64,000 nucleotides of DNA from an uncultured Sutterellaceae bacterium (GTDB lineage: Bacteria; Pseudomonadota; Gammaproteobacteria; Burkholderiales; Burkholderiaceae_F). This document shows positions 8,837 through 18,698 of this stretch, piece by piece; position 1 is the first letter of the stretch; the number at the start of each line of letters is the position of its first letter. Position numbers and translations under genes: made by a program. Below the pieces are notes generated by a model. The model saw only the letters and a list, made by a program, of their open reading frames with translations, was not told where the DNA came from and did no database searches. Location: positions 1-64,000 of the forward strand of contig CADBTW010000088.1 of the NCBI GenBank assembly GCA_902797695.1. Direction: 5' to 3'.

Positions 8837-9193
8837 ATGCAATTCAGGATCAAAGCAGCCATCGCCGCGGCGGTTTTCGCTGCGGCTCTCGCGGCTCCGT
8901 CCGCCTTCGCTGCCGGCACCGCTCCGCACGGCTCCCACGCGAGCCTCAAGTGCGAGACCTGCCACGCCGGGCAGGCGCAGCCCGCCGCTCCCTCCCAGAA
9001 GACCTGCCTCAAGTGCCACGGCTCCTACGAGAAGCTCGCGAAGCTGACCGCCAAGCCGGGAGAGAAGTTCAATCCCCACGACTCCCACATGGGCCGCATC
9101 GAATGCACCCAGTGCCACTCCATGCACGCGAAGAGCCACTACATCTGCCGCGATTGCCACTCGATCGCTGACCGCAAGTTCAAGGGAGAATAA
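8837..9193 (+). CDS. periplasmic tetrahaem cytochrome c
   Basis: A 118-residue protein with a Sec signal peptide (cleavage about residue 25, AFA-A) and four CXXCH haem sites (CETCH, CLKCH, CTQCH, CRDCH), plus extra His residues for axial ligation. It resembles the N-terminal haem domain of Shewanella flavocytochrome c (FccA) and small NapC-partner cytochromes. The flavoprotein at 9197 starts 3 bases after the stop, so the pair looks like a flavocytochrome c split into two chains. The cytochrome would collect electrons in the periplasm and hand them to the flavoprotein. No membrane quinol dehydrogenase of the NapC/CymA type lies in the window. Confidence 0.92.
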   Translation: MQFRIKAAIAAAVFAAALAAPSAFAAGTAPHGSHASLKCETCHAGQAQPAAPSQKTCLKCHGSYEKLAKLTAKPGEKFNPHDSHMGRIECTQCHSMHAKSHYICRDCHSIADRKFKGE

Positions 9194-9196
9194 AAA

Positions 9197-10744
9197 ATGA
9201 CGAACGCTTCTCTCACCCGCCGTCACTTCCTCGCGGCTGCCGCCGCAACCGGCGCCGCTGCCGCTGCCACTCCGGCCCTTGCCGCTTCCAGCCAGAACGC
9301 CGCCGCTCCCGCGAAATGGGATCTCACGGTTGACGTCGTTGTCTGCGGCGCCGGCGGCGCCGGCCTGATGGCCGCCTGCCAGGTCTACGACAAGAAGGGC
9401 TCCGTCGTCGTCTTCGACAAGTCCTACAGCCCCTACGAGTCCGCCACCCGCATGTGCGGCGGCCTCTACACGGCCTACGGTTCCGCGATCCAGAAGCGCG
9501 AGAAGGCTCACGACTCCTGGCAGGAATTCGCCCACGACATCATGGACTACGGCTCCTACATGTCCCTCAAGGAACCGGTCGAGCTCTTCGCGAAGCATTC
9601 CGGCGAAGCCTTCGACTGGCTTGAGAACCACGGCCTCGCCCCGCACCACCTCGAGAAGTACGCGGGCCACAGCAACCTGCGCGCGATTCGCCAGGAAAGC
9701 TACCAGGGCAAGGACTACATCGATGTCCTCGTGAAGGAAATCAAGAACCGCAAGATCCGCATCTACGAAGGCACTCCGCTCACCCGCATCTTCTTCGACC
9801 AGAAGAAGAACACGGTGACCGGAATCGAAGCGACGAACATCGACACCGGCAAGAAGATCCGCGTCCGCGCGAAGCGCGGCGTGATCATGGCGACCGGCGG
9901 CATCACCGGCACTCCGGAGTCCCTCGACTTCTGGGTTCCGTCCGTTGCCGGGAAGGGCGTCCAGATCGGCTGCTCCGCGAACGACGGCTCGGCGCTTCGC
10001 GTCGCCTGCCGCGACGTCGGCACGCCGCTCTCCCACATGCAGTACATCGCCTCGTACCCCTGCGGCGTTGTGATCAGCGGCCGCCGCGGGCCGTACTGCC
10101 GGTTCTGGTACTTCACGAACGCGGGCGGCATCCTGATCAACAAGAACGGCAAACGGTTCGTTTCCGAGAAGGAAGGCATCTGCCACATCACCCCGCACCT
10201 CGCCGGGAACCCGGGCGGCTACCACATCGTCTTCATGGACAAGAAGATCTACGACGAGACCCGCAAGCACTACAAGGTGGGCGCCCTGATCGGCCTTCCG
10301 TCCTGGAACGACGAGCGGCTTGAAGAGGAATTCAAGCTCGGGAAGAACTTCTTCCGCGCGAACACGCTTGAGGAATTCTGCAAGCAGTCCGGCGTCGACC
10401 TGAAGGGCCTGAAGGAACAGCTCGAGAAGTGGAACAAGGACGTCGAGGCGAAGAACGACAGCCAGTTCGGCCGCACCGACATGAAGACCAAGATCGACAT
10501 GAACGGCCCGTTCTACGGCATCAAGATGTATCCGTGGAACAACCTCTCCTGCGGCGGCTTCCGCGTGACGGACCACCTGCAGGTCCTCGGCTGGGACCTG
10601 AAGCCGGTGAAGGGGCTCTACGCCGCCGGCGAAACGGTTGCCGGCGTCCACGGCGCCTTCTACTGCGGCGGCAACGCCTGCGGCTTCGCCCATACCTCGG
10701 GCTACATGGCGGGCCAGATCGTCATGGGCCGCACGGACGTCTAG
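9197..10744 (+). CDS. periplasmic FAD-dependent reductase, flavocytochrome c flavoprotein type, substrate unknown
   Basis: A 515-residue flavoprotein with a twin-arginine signal (LTRRHFLAAAAA, R8-R9; cleavage near 30) and FAD motif GAGGAG (51-56). The C-terminal FAD loop GETVAGVHGA is conserved. Two substrate-binding positions of fumarate reductases differ: the GANRLGG arginine is replaced in GAFYCGG (Y489), and the proton-donor loop after KRFVSE reads KEGICHIT without Arg. A Cys-rich C-terminal segment (NNLSCGG, FYCGGNACGF) is unusual. It is translationally coupled to the tetrahaem cytochrome. Expected role: terminal reductase for an organic acceptor that is probably not a simple dicarboxylate such as fumarate (inference). 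A terminator follows at 10823. Confidence 0.87.
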   Translation: MTNASLTRRHFLAAAAATGAAAAATPALAASSQNAAAPAKWDLTVDVVVCGAGGAGLMAACQVYDKKGSVVVFDKSYSPYESATRMCGGLYTAYGSAIQKREKAHDSWQEFAHDIMDYGSYMSLKEPVELFAKHSGEAFDWLENHGLAPHHLEKYAGHSNLRAIRQESYQGKDYIDVLVKEIKNRKIRIYEGTPLTRIFFDQKKNTVTGIEATNIDTGKKIRVRAKRGVIMATGGITGTPESLDFWVPSVAGKGVQIGCSANDGSALRVACRDVGTPLSHMQYIASYPCGVVISGRRGPYCRFWYFTNAGGILINKNGKRFVSEKEGICHITPHLAGNPGGYHIVFMDKKIYDETRKHYKVGALIGLPSWNDERLEEEFKLGKNFFRANTLEEFCKQSGVDLKGLKEQLEKWNKDVEAKNDSQFGRTDMKTKIDMNGPFYGIKMYPWNNLSCGGFRVTDHLQVLGWDLKPVKGLYAAGETVAGVHGAFYCGGNACGFAHTSGYMAGQIVMGRTDV

Positions 10745-10822
10745 GCGCGCCTTGGGGGATGTTCCTCCCGTTTCCTCCTTCCGCTTTTCCCTGGGCGGAA
10801 GAGGGGATTCCGGGGAACCCTG

Positions 10823-10874
10823 CCGCCCTTTTCCTCCCGGAGCCTTCCGCTTCGGAAGGGAAGGGCGGTTTTTT
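10823..10874 (+). terminator. terminator after the cytochrome/flavoprotein operon
   Basis: CCGCCCTT (10823-10830) pairs with AAGGGCGG (10861-10868), with an inner CCTTCC/GGAAGG hairpin and a TTTTTT tail. Confidence 0.85.
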
Positions 10875-11095
10875 CGTGCCTTTTCGCAGAAAAGCAACAG
10901 CAGGTTCCCGCCATGGCGCGGAAATCACCCTAAAATCCATTGCATTGCGCCTGAAAGCGGCCGGCCGTTCCCAAAAAAGGGAGAAACGGCGGGGTGCGGC
11001 GCATGCAACCGGACTGATTTTCAACAACTACTCGGACGTCCCGCGGCATTTCCACCCTGCGGCACTCGTCCGCCCCCTTGGTGGAGGAACACTGA
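10875..11095 (+). other. intergenic region before the amino-acid-binding protein
   Basis: No convincing gene lies in the 351-base gap 10745-11095. After the terminator there is a possible TAAAAT -10 near 10931 without a good -35, and a small hairpin around an A6 loop (GTTCCC..GGGAGAAAC) near 10968-10985. The ribosome-binding site GGTGGAGGA lies just before the ATG at 11096. Confidence 0.4.
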
Positions 11096-11839
11096 ATGCT
11101 TAAGAAAGCCCTTGCTGCCCTCTTTGTCGCAGCTGCCTGCGCGGCGTCTGCCGCCGCTGCCCCCACGCTTCGCGTCGGGCTCGAGCCGACCTTCCAGCCC
11201 TTCGAGTTCGTCGACTCCCACACGAAGCAGTACGTCGGCTACGACATCGACATGGTCCGTGCGGCCGCGAAGCACGCCGGCTACGACGTGAAGATCTCCA
11301 ACATGGGCTTCGACGGCCTGATCCCCGCCCTGATGACCGGGAACATCGACGTGATCGCCTCCGGCATGACGATCACGGAGGAGCGCGCGAAGAAGGTGAG
11401 CTTCACGAAGCCCGTCTACCGTTCCTCCCAGGTGCTCCTCATCAACAAGTCGAGCGCCAAGTCGGTGAAGAGCGAGAAGGACCTGCAGGGGAAGGATGTC
11501 TGCGTGCAGATCGGCACGATCGGCGCCGACAAGGCGAAGGAGATCCCGGGCGCCAAGGTGAAGAACTTCAACACCGTGCCTGACGCCTACCTCGAGCTTC
11601 GCAACCACGGCTGCACCGCGGTCCTGCTTGATACCCCGGTGATCGAGTACTTCCTGAAGCAGAAGGCGTCCCGCGGCATGATGGAAGTGAAGACGAGCTA
11701 CCCGGCCGAGGACATGGGGTTCGCCGTGAAGAAGGGCAACAAGAAGCTGCTTGACGCCCTCAACAAGGCGCTCGACCAGATGGAGAAGAGCGGCGAGGCG
11801 AAGAAGATCCACGCGAAGTGGTTCCAGTCCGCGAAATAG
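11096..11839 (+). CDS. amino-acid ABC transporter substrate-binding protein (orphan)
   Basis: A 247-residue family 3 periplasmic solute-binding protein (SBP_bac_3). The signal peptide (1-21) is followed by LRVGLEPTFQPFEF, GYDIDMVRAAAKHAGYDVKI, the substrate-site MTITEERAKKVSFTKPVYRSSQ, and a second lobe with VQIGTIGADKAKE. Such proteins bind polar or basic amino acids. There is no permease or ATPase gene beside it, so it must share a membrane complex encoded elsewhere. A GGTGGAGGA ribosome-binding site precedes the ATG. The next gene is ornithine decarboxylase, so a ligand such as ornithine, arginine or lysine is attractive, but this is inferred from position only. Confidence 0.9.
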   Translation: MLKKALAALFVAAACAASAAAAPTLRVGLEPTFQPFEFVDSHTKQYVGYDIDMVRAAAKHAGYDVKISNMGFDGLIPALMTGNIDVIASGMTITEERAKKVSFTKPVYRSSQVLLINKSSAKSVKSEKDLQGKDVCVQIGTIGADKAKEIPGAKVKNFNTVPDAYLELRNHGCTAVLLDTPVIEYFLKQKASRGMMEVKTSYPAEDMGFAVKKGNKKLLDALNKALDQMEKSGEAKKIHAKWFQSAK

Positions 11840-11874
11840 TTTTGTTCCACCTGGGCCGTGAGGCCCCGAAGAAG

Positions 11875-11910
11875 AAGGCCGGATGCTAAAGTGTGTCCGG
11901 CTTTCTTTTT
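11875..11910 (+). terminator. terminator between the binding protein and ornithine decarboxylase
   Basis: AAGGCCGGA (11875-11883) pairs with TCCGGCTTT (11896-11904) through one G-T pair and is followed by TCTTTTTT. The loop contains TGCTAAAGT, which resembles an extended -10. Confidence 0.8.
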
Positions 11911-11934
11911 TCCGATTTTTCTTTCGAGAACGAC

Positions 11935-14151
11935 ATGAAGAAGCTCACGATTGCCGCCTCCCCCGAGGCCCGGCGGGCCTTTGCGGCGGAGCGGACCGTA
12001 GTGGACATCCGCTCTTCGGACCTTACCGAGTCCTCTGTCATCGTGATGACGGCGACAGAGGCCGCCCGCGGGCTGCTCTCGCGGGTGAAGTCGCACGCCT
12101 TCGGCATTCCGATCGTCCTAGTGAAGGACGGCACCGGGCAGTTCCCCGAGGAGCTGATCGGGCAGGTGTCGCAGGTGATCGACAACAACCCGACGAACCT
12201 CGCCTACAACGGCCGCCAGATCGACGCCGCCGCGCAGCGCTACGAGGACTCGCTCCTCCCGCCGTTCTTCGGCGCCCTGGAGCGCTACGTGGAGCAGGGC
12301 AAGAGCCAGTTCGACTGCCCGGGGCACCAGGGCGGGGCGTTCTTCCGCCGCCACCCGGTCGGGCGCGAGTTCTACAACTTCTTCGGCGAGACCCTTTTCC
12401 GCTCCGACCTCTGCAACGCGGACGTCGCGATGGGGGACCTCCTGATCCACGAGGGCTACCCGTTCGAGGCGCAGCGGAACGCCGCGAAGGTCTTCAACGC
12501 GGACAACACCTATTTCGTGCTCGGGGGGACCTCTGCCGCGAACCAGGTCGTCCTCACGGCGCTCCTCGCCCCGGGCGACCTCGTGCTCTACGACAGCAAC
12601 AACCACAAGTCCGTGCAGCACGGGGCGCTGATCCAGGCCGGCGCGACCGCCGTGTACCTCGAGACCGCCCGGAACGCCTACGGGTTCATCGGCGGGATCG
12701 ACAACCACTGCTTCGACGAGGAGTACATCCGGAGCGTGGCGGCGGAGTCCGACCCCGTGAAGGCGCGGCAGCCAAGGCCCTTCAGGCTCGCCGTGATCCA
12801 GCTCGGAACCTACGACGGCACGATCGGCAACGCGCGCCAGATCGTCGACCGGATCGGACACCTCTGCGACTACATCCTCTTCGACTCGGCCTGGGTCGGC
12901 TACGAGCAGTTCATTCCGATGATGAAGGACTGCTCGCCCCTGCTCCTCGAGCTCGGGCCCGACGACCCCGGGATCTTCGTGACCCAGTCCGTCCACAAGC
13001 AGCAGGCAGGCTTCTCCCAGTGCTCGCAGATCCACAAGAAGGACAGCCACATCAGGGACCAGCGGCGCTATGTTTCCCACAAGCGCCTCAACTCGGCCTT
13101 CATGATGCACGGGTCGACCAGCCCCTTCTACCCGCTGTTCGCCGCGCTCGACGTGAACGCGCAGATGCATAGGGGCGAGTCCGGGAGGCTTCTCTGGGCG
13201 GACTGCGTCAGGGTGGGAATCGAGGCCCGGAAGTACCTCCTCCGGACCTGCCGCTACATAAAGCCCTTCATCCCGCCGGAAGTTGACGGAAAGCCCTGGG
13301 AGAGCTATCCGACCGAGGTGATCGCGAACGATCTCCGGTTCTTCCGCTTCGAGCCCGGGGCGAAGTGGCACGGCTTCGAGGACTACGGAAAGGACCAGTA
13401 TTTCGTCGACCCCTGCAAGTTCCTCCTCACGACCCCCGGGATCAACATCGGAGAGAACCGCTACGAGGAGTTCGGCGTCCCCGCCGGGATCCTCGCCGAG
13501 TATCTCCGCGAGAACGGAATCGTCCCGGAGAAGGCGGACCTCAATTCGATCCTCTTCCTGATGACGCCTGCCGAGGACCTTGCGAAGATGGAGAACCTCG
13601 TGAACAGGATCGCGCACTTCGAGCAGCTGCTCGACCGCGACGCGCCGCTCGCCGAGGTGCTTCCCGCGCTCTACCAGCGGCATCAGGACCGGTACCGCGA
13701 CTATTCGATCCGGGACCTCTGCCGCGAGCTCCACGACTATTACCGCGAGTACGACCTGAAGAAGATCCAGAAGGCGATGTTCAGGAAGGACGAGCTCCCG
13801 CATCGCGCGATGCTTCCCCAGGCCGCGAACTATGAGCTCGTGCGCGGGAACTGCGACTTCATTCCGCTTTCCGAGGCGCGCGGACGGATCGCGCTTGAAG
13901 GGGCGCTGCCCTACCCGCCCGGCGTCATCACCTGCGTCCCGGGCGAAGTCTGGGAGGGCGTCGTGCTCGACTACTTCCTCGCGCTAGAGGAGGGCGTGAA
14001 CCGGCTTCCGGGCTTCACTCCCGAGCTTCAGGGCGTCTACATCCAGAAGGATCCTGACGGCCGCTACCGGATCTACGGGTACGTGCTCACCAAGGAGCGT
14101 GCGAAGGAGCTCGGCCTCAGGATGGGCTGGGGCCGGGGCGTCCCGGACTGA
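11935..14151 (+). CDS. speC: ornithine decarboxylase, PLP-dependent fold type I (SpeC/SpeF type)
   Basis: A 738-residue decarboxylase with an N-terminal wing domain, a central PLP domain and a C-terminal domain, converting ornithine to putrescine. The PLP lysine is K355 in SVHKQQAGFSQ. The stretches around it (QIHKKDSHIRDQ, MMHGSTSPFYPLFAALDVNAQ, GAKWHGFEDY) and the C-terminal part (ALPYPPGV, LALEEGVN, GFTPELQGVY) match the large bacterial ornithine decarboxylases rather than LdcC or AdiA. I chose ATG 11935 because an upstream GTG (11893) lies inside the terminator hairpin and adds an unconserved peptide. A biosynthetic or acid-induced role cannot be told apart. There is no adjacent potE antiporter. 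Confidence 0.88.
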   Translation: MKKLTIAASPEARRAFAAERTVVDIRSSDLTESSVIVMTATEAARGLLSRVKSHAFGIPIVLVKDGTGQFPEELIGQVSQVIDNNPTNLAYNGRQIDAAAQRYEDSLLPPFFGALERYVEQGKSQFDCPGHQGGAFFRRHPVGREFYNFFGETLFRSDLCNADVAMGDLLIHEGYPFEAQRNAAKVFNADNTYFVLGGTSAANQVVLTALLAPGDLVLYDSNNHKSVQHGALIQAGATAVYLETARNAYGFIGGIDNHCFDEEYIRSVAAESDPVKARQPRPFRLAVIQLGTYDGTIGNARQIVDRIGHLCDYILFDSAWVGYEQFIPMMKDCSPLLLELGPDDPGIFVTQSVHKQQAGFSQCSQIHKKDSHIRDQRRYVSHKRLNSAFMMHGSTSPFYPLFAALDVNAQMHRGESGRLLWADCVRVGIEARKYLLRTCRYIKPFIPPEVDGKPWESYPTEVIANDLRFFRFEPGAKWHGFEDYGKDQYFVDPCKFLLTTPGINIGENRYEEFGVPAGILAEYLRENGIVPEKADLNSILFLMTPAEDLAKMENLVNRIAHFEQLLDRDAPLAEVLPALYQRHQDRYRDYSIRDLCRELHDYYREYDLKKIQKAMFRKDELPHRAMLPQAANYELVRGNCDFIPLSEARGRIALEGALPYPPGVITCVPGEVWEGVVLDYFLALEEGVNRLPGFTPELQGVYIQKDPDGRYRIYGYVLTKERAKELGLRMGWGRGVPD

Positions 14152-14175
14152 CAGTGCAAGGGCTGCCCAAACGGA

Positions 14176-14204
14176 AAAAGGGGCTCCTTCGGGAGCCCCT
14201 TTTC
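14176..14204 (+). terminator. terminator of ornithine decarboxylase
   Basis: AAAAGGGGCTCC (14176-14187) pairs with GGAGCCCCTTTT (14192-14203) around a very stable C(TTCG)G tetraloop. Confidence 0.9.
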
Positions 14205-14227
14205 ATGGTCCTCTGCGGACCAAAAGT

Positions 14228-14259
14228 AAAAGCCAGAAGGTTTTCGCCTTCTGGCTTTT
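14228..14259. terminator. bidirectional terminator next to tRNA-Asn
   Basis: AAAAGCCAGAAGG (14228-14240) pairs perfectly with CCTTCTGGCTTTT (14247-14259). On the minus strand it follows the tRNA-Asn CCA end by 7 bases. Confidence 0.88.
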
Positions 14260-14266
14260 GGAATTC

Positions 14267-14342
14267 TGGCTCCCCGAGTTGGGCTCGAACCAACGACCCA
14301 CGGATTAACAGTCCGTTGCTCTACCGACTGAGCTATCGGGGA
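14267..14342 (-). tRNA. tRNA-Asn (anticodon GTT)
   Basis: On the minus strand: acceptor TCCCCGA/TCGGGGA, D arm TAGCTCAGTCGGTAGAGCA, anticodon loop CTGTTAA (GTT), T arm with GGTTCGAGC, and an encoded CCA. It is 76 bases long. Confidence 0.97.
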
Positions 14343-14356
14343 ATCAACGAGGATTA

Positions 14357-14385
14357 ACTTTAATAGTTTTTCTCGCTAATGTCAA
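14357..14385 (-). promoter_or_regulatory. sigma-70 promoter of tRNA-Asn
   Basis: On the minus strand a perfect TTGACA (14385-14380) and TAAAGT (14362-14357) are 17 bases apart. The tRNA 5' end lies 15 bases downstream of the -10. Confidence 0.75.
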
Positions 14386-14441
14386 CAGAATTTTTTCATC
14401 GACTGCAAACCAAGCCAAAAATACCGTATCTGCGGTACCTC

Positions 14442-15650
14442 TTAGTTCTTCTGCACGGCGGTGAAAGCCTTCGCGACGTATTCAACGTTGTGGTTGTTGA
14501 TGCCGGCGATGCAGATGCGGCCATTGCCGACAGCGTAGATCGCGTATTCCTTCTTCAGGCGCTCGATCTGGTCAGGGGTGAAGCCGGTGAAGGAGAACAT
14601 GCCGTTCTGGCGCGTGACGAAGCTGAAGTCGCGCGGGGTGCCGGCTTCTTCCATCGCCTTCACGAGCGCGAAGCGCATTTCGCGGATGCGCTTGCGCATC
14701 GCGGTGACTTCTTCCTTCCACTCGGCGCGGAGGGCCGGGTCGCCCGCGACGATCGCAACGAGGTTGCCGCCGTAGTTGGGCGGGTTCGAGTAGTTCGCGC
14801 GGGCCATCTGCTTCACCTGGCTGAGGATGCGCTTCGCTTCCTCTTCGCTCTGCGTCACGACCGTGAGGCCGCCGATGCGCTCGCCGTAGAGGCTGAAGTT
14901 CTTCGAGAAGGAGGAGGAGACGAGGAAGCTGATGCCGGCCTTCGCGAAGAGCCTGATCGCGGCTGCGTCTTCGTCCAGTCCCTGGTTGAAGCCCTGGTAG
15001 GCGATGTCGAGCACGGGAACGAGCCCGCGGTCGATCACGACCTTCAGGACTTCGCCCCACTGCTCGGCCGAGAAGTCGAGGCCGGTCGGGTTGTGGCAGC
15101 AGGCGTGCAGGATGACGACGGTGCCCGTGTCGAGCGCGCGGAGGTCGTCAAGCATGTGCTCGAACGGAATGGCACCCTGGGCCTTGTCGTAGTACTGGTA
15201 GTGGGCAAGCTCGTAGCCCGCCTGGCTGAAGATCGTGTTGTGGTTTCCCCAGGTCGGAACGGAGGTGGCGGCCTTCGTCTTCCCGACGACAACGTGGAGG
15301 AGGTCGGCGGCGAGCTTCAGCGCTCCGGTGCCGCCGAGGGACTGCACGGTGCAGGCGCGCTTCGAGCGGATCACCTCGGAGTCCTTGCCGAAGAGCAGCT
15401 CCTGGATGAAGGCGGGCAGGGCGGGATTGCCGGAGATCGGGCCGTAGGCATGGGGAATCTCGGAGTTGAAGAGCCGGGTTTCCGCCTCGCGCACGACCTT
15501 GAGGACAGGGATCTTCCCCTCTTCGGTCTGGTACATGCCGACGCTGAGGTTCACCTTCTGCGGACGGGTGTCCGCCTTGAACTGCTGGCCCACGCCGAGA
15601 ATCGGGTCTTCGGGGGCTGCCTTAACGAGAGAGAAGAGACTGTCTGCCAT
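14442..15650 (-). CDS. aromatic-amino-acid/aspartate aminotransferase
   Basis: A 402-residue class I aminotransferase (AspC/TyrB branch) that moves amino groups between aspartate or aromatic amino acids and 2-oxoglutarate using PLP. Visible features are the N-terminal PEDPILGVGQQFKAD and KVNLSVGMYQ, the substrate-site HACCHNPTG, DIAYQGF, and the PLP lysine in SSSFSKNFSLYGERIGG. The open frame continues upstream to 15824, but the conserved N-terminus MADSLFSLVKAAPEDPI starts at the ATG at 15650, the normal family length. It is transcribed away from uvrB. AspC and TyrB activities cannot be distinguished from sequence alone. Confidence 0.93.
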   Translation of the reverse strand: MADSLFSLVKAAPEDPILGVGQQFKADTRPQKVNLSVGMYQTEEGKIPVLKVVREAETRLFNSEIPHAYGPISGNPALPAFIQELLFGKDSEVIRSKRACTVQSLGGTGALKLAADLLHVVVGKTKAATSVPTWGNHNTIFSQAGYELAHYQYYDKAQGAIPFEHMLDDLRALDTGTVVILHACCHNPTGLDFSAEQWGEVLKVVIDRGLVPVLDIAYQGFNQGLDEDAAAIRLFAKAGISFLVSSSFSKNFSLYGERIGGLTVVTQSEEEAKRILSQVKQMARANYSNPPNYGGNLVAIVAGDPALRAEWKEEVTAMRKRIREMRFALVKAMEEAGTPRDFSFVTRQNGMFSFTGFTPDQIERLKKEYAIYAVGNGRICIAGINNHNVEYVAKAFTAVQKN

Positions 15651-15866
15651 GAGGATGTGCCTTAACCTTGGGCCGCCGGCCGGATCTTTCCCCAAACCCT
15701 TGGGAAGCAGCCGGGCGGCAGGTGAGTTGAAATAAGAAAAGTATATATACCCCCAGGCGCCCGGGAGCAGATAATGGCGCACGCCGGACATAATCGGGTG
15801 ATATCTTTTTCCATTAGGCAACAATATCTAACCGGACCCCAGGCGCTGTTCCGGAAGGCTCTCCCC

Positions 15867-17885
<2,019 letters not shown>

Positions 17886-18012
17886 TCCTCCTCCCGGACT
17901 GCAACAATCCGTAGCAATACTAGTAGTGTTCGCACACTAAAAAGTTGTACGATAAACCGGGTGAGATTTTGGCTCCGCGCTGAGGGGCCAGCCCTGTTAT
18001 TGCCTCGGTAAT

Positions 18013-18528
18013 ATGATCAAAGTCCTTTTTGTCTGCATGGGCAACATCTGCAGGTCGCCGACCGCTGAAGCCGTGTTCCGCAAGATGGTTGAGGATGCCG
18101 GCATCGGCTCTGAAGTCGAGGTCGACTCTGCCGGAACCCACGGCTACCACGTCGGGGAGGCTCCCGACGTGCGCTCGCAGCTCGCCGGCAGGAAGCGGGG
18201 CTACGACCTTTCCGGCCACCGCGCCCGCCAGATCACGATGGATGATTTCCGGAACGCCGACTTCATCCTCGCGATGGACTGGGAAAACCTTTCCGAGCTC
18301 CAGCGCCAGTGCCCCCAGATGCTCCGCCACAAGCTCCACCTTCTCATGCGCTACGCGAGCGAGTACGACGCGGCGGTGATCCCCGACCCCTATTACGGGG
18401 GCACGAACGGCTTCAACCTTGTGCTCGACTATTGCGAGGACGCCTGCCAGGGGCTTCTCGAGATCGTGAAGCGCCGCGTCTCCATGTATGCGCCTTCCCT
18501 CGTGAAGGACGTTCCCGAGGAGCCGTAG
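18013..18528 (+). CDS. low-molecular-weight protein-tyrosine phosphatase
   Basis: A 171-residue phosphatase. The P-loop CMGNICRS gives catalytic C8 and R14, and the general acid is D125 in DPYYGG. The length is normal for the LMW-PTP family. It precedes the iscR operon, an arrangement shared by many Burkholderiales, but a strong terminator (18563) separates their transcripts. The physiological substrate is unknown. The ATG at 18013 has only a weak ribosome-binding site. Confidence 0.92.
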   Translation: MIKVLFVCMGNICRSPTAEAVFRKMVEDAGIGSEVEVDSAGTHGYHVGEAPDVRSQLAGRKRGYDLSGHRARQITMDDFRNADFILAMDWENLSELQRQCPQMLRHKLHLLMRYASEYDAAVIPDPYYGGTNGFNLVLDYCEDACQGLLEIVKRRVSMYAPSLVKDVPEEP

Positions 18529-18562
18529 GCCGTACAGGTCTTTTTCCCTTTTCCCTGTTTCC

Positions 18563-18589
18563 GGGCCGCGGTTTTGCGGCCCTTTTTCT
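18563..18589 (+). terminator. terminator between the phosphatase gene and iscR
   Basis: GGGCCGC (18563-18569) pairs with GCGGCCC (18576-18582), followed by TTTTTCTT. Confidence 0.88.
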
Positions 18590-18612
18590 TCCCCGGGCCT
18601 CACGCGCCAATA

Positions 18613-18648
18613 ATTCCTGAGTTAAATTGTCGGGTATTGGTGTATGAT
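18613..18648 (+). promoter_or_regulatory. IscR type 1 operator and iscR promoter
   Basis: Bases 18613-18637 match the 25-base IscR type 1 consensus (ATASYYGACTRWWWYAGTCRRSTAT) at 21 of 25 positions by my alignment. The site begins ATTCCTGAG and ends GTCGGGTAT. A TATGAT -10 follows at 18643-18648, so the site covers the -35 region. This predicts autorepression of the isc operon by [2Fe-2S]-IscR. Confidence 0.75.
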
Positions 18649-18698
18649 GCGTGTCGTTCTTACATGACAGCAGGGCACGGAAAGGAGGAGCTGCAGCG

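Noticed and set aside
11893..11934. GTG start 14 codons upstream for ornithine decarboxylase
   Set aside because: It falls inside the preceding terminator hairpin, and the added peptide is not family-like.
12118..13803. 561-residue minus-strand frame inside the ornithine decarboxylase gene
   Set aside because: High-GC shadow of the real gene, without ribosome-binding site or domain.
14379..15665. 428-residue plus-strand open frame opposite the aminotransferase
   Set aside because: It is the shadow of the minus-strand aminotransferase gene, Val/Glu/Arg-rich with no known domain.
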